A stretch of DNA of 64,000 bases from Drouetiella sp036703255 (GTDB lineage: Bacteria > Cyanobacteriota > Cyanobacteriia > Elainellales > Elainellaceae), in contig DATNPL010000242.1 in assembly GCA_036703255.1 (NCBI GenBank), positions 1 to 64,000 of the forward strand. Reading direction: 5' to 3'. Below are positions 8,928 to 17,137 of the stretch, in pieces. Each line of letters starts with the position of its first letter. Position 1 is the stretch's first letter. The notes below the pieces were generated by a model, which searched no databases, had not been told where the DNA came from, and was given only the letters and a program-made list of their open reading frames with translations. Position numbers and translations under genes: made by a program.

Positions 8928-11900
8928 ATGGCAACACTACTTCCGGGAACAGAAGTGCAGGCGCGGGGGTTGCGGTGGGAGGTCGTCAACTCTGATCAGC
9001 TTGGGCAACAAACCCTTTATCGGTTGCGCTGCCTGGAAGGAGACTTTCGGGGGGATGAGCTAGATTTGCTCACGCCGTTCGAGCTAGTTGAACCAGTGGT
9101 GCATGATTTACAGCCGGAGCGGGCGACACCATTGCGAAACTGGTTAGTCTATCATCAGGCTTTTTTGCTGGAGCAAGCATTGGGAGCAGATGTGTTGCTG
9201 GCAGTTCAGCCTGGTCGCTTACGTCTGGAACCCTATCAGCTTGTGCCTGTGTTGCGATCGCTTAAGATGGGGCGGGTTCGATTGCTGCTGGCAGATGGAG
9301 TCGGATTGGGGAAAACGATCCAGGCAGGATTGATTTTGACAGAACTCATTGCACGGCGGGTAGCGCACCGAATTTTGGTTGTGTCACCAGCAGGTCCCTT
9401 GCTAGATCAGTGGCAGCTAGAGATGACAGAGCGTTTCGGTTTGCGGATGGATGTGATCGATCGCGCCAAGCTAGAAGAAATCCGACGAAAAACGGAACTG
9501 GGCGCGAACCCATTTGACCACATTCCGCTGGGGCTGGTATCGATTGACTTTCTTAAGCAAGAGCGGGTGTTAGATTTGCTAGAGCGTGCTAGCTACGACG
9601 TGGTAGTGCTGGATGAAGCTCACCATTGCATGGATCTGGGGTCAGCAGAGCGAGAAGATTCCCAGCGTCGCAGGCTGGCAGAAGTATTGGCGCGACGCAG
9701 CGATGCATTACTGATGCTGACGGCAACGCCCCATGACGGCAACGATCGCTCCTTTGCTTCTCTGTGTGAGTTGCTTGACCCCTCCTTGGTAGATGGTAAA
9801 GGGATGTTGCGGGGAGACCGCTATCGGTCGCATGTAGTGCGACGGCTCAAGAACCATATTCCAGGCAAATTTAAGGAACGGCAGGTGTTGCCATGCCCGG
9901 TGCCGCAGGAACAATTGCTGCATCCATCATTTGTTGAGCTTCAGCGGCAACTGCTGGAATTGATTGCACCGCGATTAAAGCGGGCATTTAAGAAGAGGGA
10001 ATATAGCGAGGTTCTGTCGCTAATTGCGCTGCTGAAGCGCAGTGTATCTACGGTGAGCGCCTGCAAGCTAACATTGGAACGGATCTCGAAGCGGCGACAG
10101 GAATTGCTGACTGAAAGATCTGAAGAGCAGCAGGTTCGGAAACAGCGAATCAATACGCTGCGGGACTATCAGCGAAAGCTAGAACGGTTTGGGACACTGA
10201 GCTTTGAAGAAGAGCAAGAAAAAGGACTTCTAGAAGTTGAGGATATTGCACGGCAACTGCTTGATATTCAAAGGGAAGTGCGATCGAGTTCTTCAGAAAT
10301 TCGACGTGCCAGCGAGCAGGTCGATGCGCTGGATCAATTGATTGTCTTGGCAGAAGCAGCAGCAGACCATGACCCAAAATTGCAGCAGCTTTGCCTAGAG
10401 GTAGAGGCAATTCGCCAAGAGAAGCCTAACACCAACGTTTTAATCTTCACTGAATACACCGACAGCCAAGAAGTAGTGGTGCGATCGCTGCGGCAGGCAA
10501 ATCTGGGTGAAGTGATAATGATGAGTGGGGATAACAGTGAGAAAGAGCGGCGGGAGACGACCGATCGCTTTCAGAATCAGAACAGATTGATTTTGGTCAG
10601 CACCGATACGGCAGCGGAAGGATTGAACTTACAGCAGCAGTGTCATCATTTGATTCATCTAGAGTTACCGTTTAACCCAAACCGACTGGAGCAGCGCAAT
10701 GGGCGGATCGATCGCTTTGGGCAGATGTTTGACCCGATCGTCCGGTATCTCTATCTAAAGAGAACATTTGAAGAACGAATCTTGCTGCGCCTGATCGCTA
10801 AATATGAGCGGCAGCGGCAGCGGTTAACGTTTGTGCCGAATACGTTGGGACTGACTGCTACAACCGACACCAGTACAGAACGATTGCTCAAAGGGCTGAT
10901 GGAGGAAGACGAGCACCTCTTCCAAGACAATAGTCAGACCTTTGACTTCACTAGTGGCAACGAGAATGAAGGAACTGACGAGGCAACACGAGAGCTATTA
11001 GAAGAAATCGATCAATCGCTGAAAGGATTTGAGCAAGCAGCTCGCACCCATACCTGGTTAGGAGATGCTGGTATGAATGCCCAGAAGCAGCTCTTAACAG
11101 AAGCGGATCAGGCACATGATTTGGGAGAGCGGGTAAACTGCGTTGATTTAGTCAGCTTTGTCCAGAACGCCGTATTGATGGATGGTGGAGACGTTCGAGA
11201 ACCGACGGATGAGATTTTCGAGATTCAGTTGCCACCTGCCTGGAATTATGGATTGGATGAATTACCAGGGTATGACGCAACCCAGCGGATTTTACGCCTG
11301 ACGACAAATCTGGAAATTACTCGCGATGCTGGAAACAATCCGGTAGGTTTTTTGGGACGTGCCCATCCGCTGGTGCGACGAGCACTCGATCGCGTCCGCA
11401 ATCTTTCCTTCGGCGGAACGGCGCAAATGGGACAAGATCCGCGTGTGAGCGCAGTGAAGGCAGACGTTGTGGAGCCAGTGCTGCTGTTGACATATCTGGG
11501 CCGAGTTTCTAGCGGAGCTGGGCGAGAGTTAGAGCGAGTTCTAGCCGTGAAGACGACCCAGACGGGTGAGGCAGCATTTTTTGCCCAGGCGGACCAGTGG
11601 CTTTCCTTTGCCGATCGTCAAAGGGCAATCAATCCCAGAGATATTTGGCAGCAGCATTTTGCTGAGTGGGGAGCCTTCGCAAAGGCGATCGCTCAAGAAG
11701 CGGCAGTAACAGGGTTTCAACCAATCGCTCAGGGCTTCATCCAGGAGCGACGGCAGGATCTACAAAAGGAGCAATCGCGCCAAATAGAATGGTTACAACA
11801 GCGCAGCCAAGAGATTACTGGATCACAGGTTGAGCAAGCGGTACAGTTTAGCCTGTTCGATTCAACAGTTAGCAGTGACTCAGCAACTTTATCTTCGTTT

Positions 11901-12101
11901 GGGTGGATGGCGATGACCGATCCAGTTGAACGGTTGGCAGCCTTTGCAACCGATGGGAATCAACCATCCCGCGCTCGAAGTGAGGCGGATGGGGTGTTGC
12001 GAATTTACCGTCAGCGATCGAAGGGGTTGGCGGAACAGTTGAGCTTGGGTGCGCCCGAAATTTTGCCACTAGGCATTCTGATGCTGATACCGGAGGTTTA
12101 G
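8928..12101 (+). CDS. drmD: DrmD-like SNF2 helicase (class 1 DISARM type)
   Basis: A 1057-residue SF2/SNF2-type ATPase. Walker A is ADGVGLGKT near residues 120-128, Walker B is VVLDEAHH near 225-232, motif III is LTATPHDG, and the second RecA lobe carries TDTAAEGLNLQQQ and LEQRNGRIDRFGQ (motif VI) near 555-600. A long insertion rich in Arg/Glu lies between the lobes and a C-terminal extension of about 400 residues has no recognised motif. Length, domain order and the adjacent large adenine methyltransferase match DrmD of class 1 DISARM. The gene is followed by the methyltransferase start after a single base, so both are made from one transcript. Another SNF2 restriction helicase family is possible. 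Confidence 0.8.
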   Translation: MATLLPGTEVQARGLRWEVVNSDQLGQQTLYRLRCLEGDFRGDELDLLTPFELVEPVVHDLQPERATPLRNWLVYHQAFLLEQALGADVLLAVQPGRLRLEPYQLVPVLRSLKMGRVRLLLADGVGLGKTIQAGLILTELIARRVAHRILVVSPAGPLLDQWQLEMTERFGLRMDVIDRAKLEEIRRKTELGANPFDHIPLGLVSIDFLKQERVLDLLERASYDVVVLDEAHHCMDLGSAEREDSQRRRLAEVLARRSDALLMLTATPHDGNDRSFASLCELLDPSLVDGKGMLRGDRYRSHVVRRLKNHIPGKFKERQVLPCPVPQEQLLHPSFVELQRQLLELIAPRLKRAFKKREYSEVLSLIALLKRSVSTVSACKLTLERISKRRQELLTERSEEQQVRKQRINTLRDYQRKLERFGTLSFEEEQEKGLLEVEDIARQLLDIQREVRSSSSEIRRASEQVDALDQLIVLAEAAADHDPKLQQLCLEVEAIRQEKPNTNVLIFTEYTDSQEVVVRSLRQANLGEVIMMSGDNSEKERRETTDRFQNQNRLILVSTDTAAEGLNLQQQCHHLIHLELPFNPNRLEQRNGRIDRFGQMFDPIVRYLYLKRTFEERILLRLIAKYERQRQRLTFVPNTLGLTATTDTSTERLLKGLMEEDEHLFQDNSQTFDFTSGNENEGTDEATRELLEEIDQSLKGFEQAARTHTWLGDAGMNAQKQLLTEADQAHDLGERVNCVDLVSFVQNAVLMDGGDVREPTDEIFEIQLPPAWNYGLDELPGYDATQRILRLTTNLEITRDAGNNPVGFLGRAHPLVRRALDRVRNLSFGGTAQMGQDPRVSAVKADVVEPVLLLTYLGRVSSGAGRELERVLAVKTTQTGEAAFFAQADQWLSFADRQRAINPRDIWQQHFAEWGAFAKAIAQEAAVTGFQPIAQGFIQERRQDLQKEQSRQIEWLQQRSQEITGSQVEQAVQFSLFDSTVSSDSATLSSFGWMAMTDPVERLAAFATDGNQPSRARSEADGVLRIYRQRSKGLAEQLSLGAPEILPLGILMLIPEV

Positions 12102-12102
12102 G

Positions 12103-15100
12103 ATGGCACTCGAACTCTCTCAACACTGCACATTCACCGGACCTGCGTTACCAGAGCCGTTCGTTCAGTTTGAGCTAGAGAAAGAACTGAATAAGGCGAA
12201 TTTACTGCCTAAGTCGATCGGTAAGGAAGGACAGGCGCTTCAGGAGTCTTGGGAGATTTATCGACGCAAGTTGCGTGAATTAATCTCGCAGGGTGGGGCA
12301 GCGCGGGTTCGCAACCATGTAATTGAGCCACTGGTGGAGCGGTTGGGCTATGCGACGCTGGAAGCGGCGGCTGAGGTGGAAACTCGTGAGGGACGCGAAT
12401 CTGGTGGGCTTGTGATGCTAACTGCCGATCGCTCTGCTCAGCTACGGGTCTGGGCAGTGGATTTCAACCTTGATCTGGATGCTCCGGCAAGGCGAGGGGC
12501 TGCCTATCGCTACAGCTATTTGCGAATTGCTCAGCGAGTGTTGCTGGCGACAGGCGAACGGTTGGGGCTAATTACGAACGGGGTAGAGTTGCGGCTGTTA
12601 ATTTCTGATCCGGCGCGACCCGATTCGCAGGTGACGATCGCCATTGATCCGAATTGGAAGCGCAGCCGCAATGTGCCCGATTCCTATCGGCTGCTGTTGG
12701 CGCTGGCATCTCCGGCAGGGGTGAAGGCGTTGCCGGATCTGGTGGATAAGGCGCGGCTCTACCAAGCACGGGTGACCAAAGAACTGCGGGTGCAGGCGCG
12801 GCAAGCAGTGCAATGGTTTGTTCAAGAGGTGTTAGACCATCCAGCGAATCGAGAGAAATTGGCAGAACTGCGGTTGGGCAAGCAGGATTTGGCAGCACAG
12901 CTCTGGCGAGAAGGGTTGATTATTGTCTATCGACTGCTGTTTATCCTCAAGCTGGAATCGAGCGATGATGTGGCGCGATCGTTTAGCTTTGCATCCACCA
13001 GTTTGTGGCGCAATTCGTTTTCACCGGGGATGGCGCTGACTCGCTACGTGCGATCGCTCCTCGACAATGGCTCAGAAACCGGAACGCTGTTGGAGAATGG
13101 GCTGCGATCGCTGTTTCGCATGTTCACTGAGGGTCTGGAGTGTACGGAGTTGAATGTGAAGCCGCTGGGCGGGGCACTGTTTGGCGTGGATGCGATTCCG
13201 GTGCTGTCTCAGTTGCAGTGGGGGGAACGGGCGGTCGCCCATTTGCTGGATCAGTTGCTTTGGACGGCTCCAAAACGGGGGGCGAGTAATCGGCAGCGGG
13301 TGCATTATGGGTCGCTGGATGTGGAGGATCTGGGGCGGGTTTATGAGGCGTTGTTGGAACTGGAGCCGGGGATTTCGACTGAGCGAATGTGTCGGCTGCG
13401 GAGGCAGAAGCTAGAGGTGGTGGTGCCTGTGGCACAGGGAGACAAGTATCGCCCGGTAGTGCCTAAAGCGATCGATCTGGTGAATTTGGAAGAGGAGCTT
13501 GAAGAAGACGAGGTAGAAGAAGAGGACGAGGCTCCAAAGAAAGGTAAGAAAACCAAGGTGGAATGGATTGAGGAGATTCCGCCCGATCGCTTTTATTTGC
13601 GGGTGGGGTTGGGACGGAAAGCGTCGGGGTCTTACTATACGCCTCATTCGTTTGTGCGGTTTCTGGTGCAGGAGACATTGGGACCACAGGTGGAGGAACG
13701 CAGCCCGAAGGATGACCCAAACCCGATCGCCATTTTGAAGCTGAAGGTGCTTGATCCAGCGATGGGCAGTGGGCACTTTTTGGTGGAGGCTTGTCGTTTT
13801 TTGGGCGATAAGCTCTACGAAGCCTGTCGGTTATGTGATGAGTTGGCAACAAAGGCGGAGGCACAGGTTGAGAAGGCGAAAACCCCAGAGGAAAAAGATA
13901 CAGCTTTGGCAGAGGCGCAAAAGCTTTGGAAACGGGTAATTGATTTGCCTGACCCGGACGACAAGCTGATGAAGTATCTGCCCAGTTCGGCTCCGGAGGG
14001 GAAGGAGTCGGGCTTTTCGCAGCATGAAGCCATTGCCCTTTGTCGGCGATTAGTGGCGGTGCATTGTCTATATGGGGTGGATAAGAATCCGCTGGCGGTG
14101 GAGTTGGCGAAGCTGTCGCTGTGGATTGAGTCTCATGCGGAGGGGTTGCCACTGACGTTTTTGGATCACCGTTTGGTGGTGGGTGATTCGTTGACGGGGC
14201 CATTTTTTGAGCATCTGTTTAAGGAACCTGCCAGTGGGGATGATGTGCAAAAGCTGGTGTGGCAAAACGTGAATGACCAGTTTCGGGATGCGCTGGCGAA
14301 GGCATTGCGGTATGTGCGGGATCTGGAAGCGTCGATCGGGACAGATATTTCAGATATTGCGGTGAAGGAGATTGCAAAGCAGAATCTCGATTGCGCTTTG
14401 GCTCCGTTCAAGATTTTGGCAGCGGCTTGGTCGGGTGGGGTGATGCTGGGGGACAAAAGTGGAGATACAGATTATGCCAGTCTGTTTAGCACCATTGCTC
14501 AAACGGGAGACTTGCCAGCAGATTTATCGAATCAGCCGCGACTGCTAGTGATGATTGCGACAGGGTTAGGAGTTGAGGCAGTTCCGGGCGATCGATCAAA
14601 TTTGCTAGATATGTTGGCAAATGGGAAATGTGTTCCAGCTTTGCCCTACGACTTGACATTTGCAGAGGTGTTTTATCCGAATGGGACTTTTACAAATCAT
14701 CATGGCTTTGATGCAATACTAGGCAATCCACCTTGGGAAAAACTGAGAGTTGAACGCCGCGATGTAGTTGCAGCAATAGATCCGAGATTTTTAGATGGTA
14801 GAGAAGTAGCTGGAGTGGGAAGTGAACACAATGTAATTCAAAAGGTTTTTGAATCAAATACTGCTGCTAGAGCATACGAAGCAGAAATCAATCAAACTCG
14901 CACTTTTGCCCAAAAAACCATTATTGAACCAGCCATTGCCAAGGGCTATGATTTTCCTCTAGGTAGCCTAGACACGTATCACTTATTTCTCGCGAGATTT
15001 CAAAAGACTATCGCGGCACAAGGAAGCTTAGGTTTAGTTGTAGGTGGTGGTTTTGCCAAAAGTCCAACAGAAGTAGGCTTAAGAAGGCTAATTTTTGATC

Positions 15101-16425
15101 AGGGTCATGTCCGTGTTTTTGCTCACTTTTTCAATTTGAAACAATTGTTTGAGGGAGCATCTTCTCGTATATCTTTTGTCGTATTCATTAGTGATTATTC
15201 AATTCGTTCAGTTTCAGTATTAGCTGGTTTTGATCTTAAGAAGTTTGGCGATTTACCCTTGGAAGGATTGGAAGGAAGCTTATCTCCTTATAGCCGAAAT
15301 GAAATTTTTGGAAACTTGGATTCTACAAATGAATCTTCTGGAACAAATAGAATTGCCTCAGCATTCTATTCCAAAACAAGTTCAGCAGTCTTTCTGGAAA
15401 GTATAGGTATAAATATAAGTGAGGGTTTGCACAGGACAGAAAACAAGAAATACATAGATAATCTAACATCAATAATCCCGACTTGTTTAGACGCTAGATT
15501 GCCGGATATTCAAAATCAATTGATATCACAAAACTTCTTTTGCCTCTATGCAGGACGCAGTATAGATTCTTTTGAACCCTTACCAGAAGAGAAGTCAGGC
15601 AAATGGATTCCTCAGGTTGATCTCATAATTTCTAGTGCTAGTCCAAGATTACAAAAACAGCTTAATAGTTTTAGATATTACAGGTTAGCTTGGCGTAATA
15701 CTTGTGGGCATATTGCGACTAATGAGAGAAGCGCACGCTCTTGTCTTTTACCACCGGGAGTTGCTGCTGTTGGTTCGTTAATGATAGAAACATCACCCAA
15801 TAATCACCCGACTAGCAAAGCACTAGCTGCATGTGCAATCATCAACTCATTTTCCTTTGATTTTCAAGTACGTCAAGCTGTGCAGACAAATTTCAATAAA
15901 GCAATCTTAGCAAAAACTTACTGGGTCAAAGAGAATTGTGCAGCCCTGTTGCTTGTTCATTCTGCTTGTCGATTAAACTGTCGGCACTCGGGCTACGAAC
16001 ATCTCTGGCACGAACAATTAGGCGGTGAGTGGCGCGAACTTAACAAAGATCCCTTCACCTTCCCCGTTCTTACCACAGAAGACGATCGCTGGTCAGTCCG
16101 TGCTGCCATTGATGCTGTTGTTGCTCAAGCCTATGGACTTAATCGTGATCAATACGCTCACATTCTCTCCACCTTCAGCCACAAAAGCTACCCCAAAGCA
16201 CAACAACTCTGCCTCGATCGCTTTGATGAACTAGAGGCAATGGGTCTGGAGGCATTCACCCAAAAATATGACCCCTACTGGGATATCCCCCTCAACGAAA
16301 ACCTACCCCAACCCGTCATCGACCTCCCTATCCCTGAATCTCTCACACCAGAAAATCAGCAAGGTAGCCTGGATTTAGGCGCAGTTGATGAGAAGCCCAA
16401 ACGCCAACGGAGGAAGAGAGCATGA
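12103..16425 (+). CDS. drmMI: Large N6-adenine DNA methyltransferase (DrmMI-like)
   Basis: A 1440-residue protein with SAM-binding motif I LDPAMGSGHFLVEA (about 550-563) and catalytic motif IV GNPPWEKL (about 873-880), which defines an N6-adenine methylase of the Eco57I/PglX type. A long N-terminal region (about 1-480), with a Glu-rich linker around 465-480, precedes the catalytic domain; the region from about 880 to 1290 should be the target-recognition part, and the C-terminus is basic (KRQRRKRA). GGAGG nine bases before ATG 12103 supports the start. Paired with the DrmD-like gene it would mark host DNA in a DISARM-type system. DNA composition changes sharply near 14650 and back near 16000. 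PglX of BREX is the main alternative, but no BREX partner genes are present. Confidence 0.82.
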   Translation: MALELSQHCTFTGPALPEPFVQFELEKELNKANLLPKSIGKEGQALQESWEIYRRKLRELISQGGAARVRNHVIEPLVERLGYATLEAAAEVETREGRESGGLVMLTADRSAQLRVWAVDFNLDLDAPARRGAAYRYSYLRIAQRVLLATGERLGLITNGVELRLLISDPARPDSQVTIAIDPNWKRSRNVPDSYRLLLALASPAGVKALPDLVDKARLYQARVTKELRVQARQAVQWFVQEVLDHPANREKLAELRLGKQDLAAQLWREGLIIVYRLLFILKLESSDDVARSFSFASTSLWRNSFSPGMALTRYVRSLLDNGSETGTLLENGLRSLFRMFTEGLECTELNVKPLGGALFGVDAIPVLSQLQWGERAVAHLLDQLLWTAPKRGASNRQRVHYGSLDVEDLGRVYEALLELEPGISTERMCRLRRQKLEVVVPVAQGDKYRPVVPKAIDLVNLEEELEEDEVEEEDEAPKKGKKTKVEWIEEIPPDRFYLRVGLGRKASGSYYTPHSFVRFLVQETLGPQVEERSPKDDPNPIAILKLKVLDPAMGSGHFLVEACRFLGDKLYEACRLCDELATKAEAQVEKAKTPEEKDTALAEAQKLWKRVIDLPDPDDKLMKYLPSSAPEGKESGFSQHEAIALCRRLVAVHCLYGVDKNPLAVELAKLSLWIESHAEGLPLTFLDHRLVVGDSLTGPFFEHLFKEPASGDDVQKLVWQNVNDQFRDALAKALRYVRDLEASIGTDISDIAVKEIAKQNLDCALAPFKILAAAWSGGVMLGDKSGDTDYASLFSTIAQTGDLPADLSNQPRLLVMIATGLGVEAVPGDRSNLLDMLANGKCVPALPYDLTFAEVFYPNGTFTNHHGFDAILGNPPWEKLRVERRDVVAAIDPRFLDGREVAGVGSEHNVIQKVFESNTAARAYEAEINQTRTFAQKTIIEPAIAKGYDFPLGSLDTYHLFLARFQKTIAAQGSLGLVVGGGFAKSPTEVGLRRLIFDQGHVRVFAHFFNLKQLFEGASSRISFVVFISDYSIRSVSVLAGFDLKKFGDLPLEGLEGSLSPYSRNEIFGNLDSTNESSGTNRIASAFYSKTSSAVFLESIGINISEGLHRTENKKYIDNLTSIIPTCLDARLPDIQNQLISQNFFCLYAGRSIDSFEPLPEEKSGKWIPQVDLIISSASPRLQKQLNSFRYYRLAWRNTCGHIATNERSARSCLLPPGVAAVGSLMIETSPNNHPTSKALAACAIINSFSFDFQVRQAVQTNFNKAILAKTYWVKENCAALLLVHSACRLNCRHSGYEHLWHEQLGGEWRELNKDPFTFPVLTTEDDRWSVRAAIDAVVAQAYGLNRDQYAHILSTFSHKSYPKAQQLCLDRFDELEAMGLEAFTQKYDPYWDIPLNENLPQPVIDLPIPESLTPENQQGSLDLGAVDEKPKRQRRKRA

Positions 16426-16688
16426 ATACCAAGCTCGTTGAATCTCTGGTACAAATCATTCGATCGCTGACTCCAGAAGAACGAACAATCCTGGACGAAA
16501 AACTTCACGATGAAAGCAATACACCAGATCTGACTGCTTCACAAGGGCGATCGGTTCCATCGGGTGAACCTGTCCTGTACGGGTCAAAAGCCTTAGACTT
16601 ACTAAAATTTGCAGGTACTTGGGAAGGGGACGACTTTGAAGACTGCCTCCAACTTGTCTATGAAACCCGTTCTAAAGCAGAGTTCTAA
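16422..16688 (+). CDS. Probable antitoxin of a PIN toxin module
   Basis: An 88-residue acidic protein overlapping the methyltransferase stop by ATGA and followed after two bases by a PIN-domain toxin gene. The N-terminal stretch SLVQIIRSLTPEERTILDEKL resembles small cyanobacterial antitoxins found with PIN toxins; no AbrB or RHH fold can be read by eye. Position and size, rather than sequence, give the assignment. The overlap places the module in the defence operon, where loss of the operon could release the toxin. Confidence 0.6.
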   Translation: MNTKLVESLVQIIRSLTPEERTILDEKLHDESNTPDLTASQGRSVPSGEPVLYGSKALDLLKFAGTWEGDDFEDCLQLVYETRSKAEF

Positions 16689-16690
16689 TC

Positions 16691-17137
16691 GTGTATCTAC
16701 TCGACACCAATCACTGTAGCCGCATTATCAATGGCGATTCTGCCGTCATCACCCAGCTTCAGCAAAACGCCAGCACAGGAGTCGCCACCAGCGTTATCGT
16801 GCGCGGTGAACTCATCTTCATGGCTCAAAACTCTCAGCAGCAAACCAGTAACCTGCAACGAGTTCAAGCCTTTCTGCAAGCGATTGATCTGTATCCCGTG
16901 AATGGAGAGGTGGGCGATCGCTACGGCGAACTCAAAGCCAAGCTCTACGCACAATTTGCACCTAAAGAGAGAAACAAACGCAGACAGACCAGCATTCAGG
17001 ATTTAGGCTTCGACGACAACGATCTCTGGATCGCCGCTACAGCCATTCAGTACAATCTCACCATTGTCTCAGCAGACAGCGACTTCCAACGCATTCAACA
17101 AGTTCAAAGATTCCCTCTGATCACCTGGGTTTCTTAA
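16691..17137 (+). CDS. PIN-domain RNase toxin (VapC-like)
   Basis: A 148-residue PIN domain starting at GTG. The acidic quartet is recognisable: Asp5 in YLLDTNHCS, Glu in SVIVRGELIFMA, Asp in FDDNDLWIAATA and Asp in IVSADSDF. VapC-type proteins cleave RNA, often tRNA, and are held inactive by the antitoxin encoded upstream. The stop overlaps tail-to-tail by a few bases with the leftward NACHT gene. This gene ends the first rightward block of the island. Confidence 0.88.
   Translation: MYLLDTNHCSRIINGDSAVITQLQQNASTGVATSVIVRGELIFMAQNSQQQTSNLQRVQAFLQAIDLYPVNGEVGDRYGELKAKLYAQFAPKERNKRRQTSIQDLGFDDNDLWIAATAIQYNLTIVSADSDFQRIQQVQRFPLITWVS

Noticed and set aside
13463..14203. Long leftward frame (246 codons) inside the methyltransferase gene
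   Set aside because: Pro/Ser-rich antisense shadow of a GC-rich coding region; the opposite frame carries clear methylase motifs.
12103..16425. PglX of a BREX system
   Set aside because: No PglZ, BrxA/B/C/L genes were found nearby; the DrmD-like neighbour favours a DISARM-type context.
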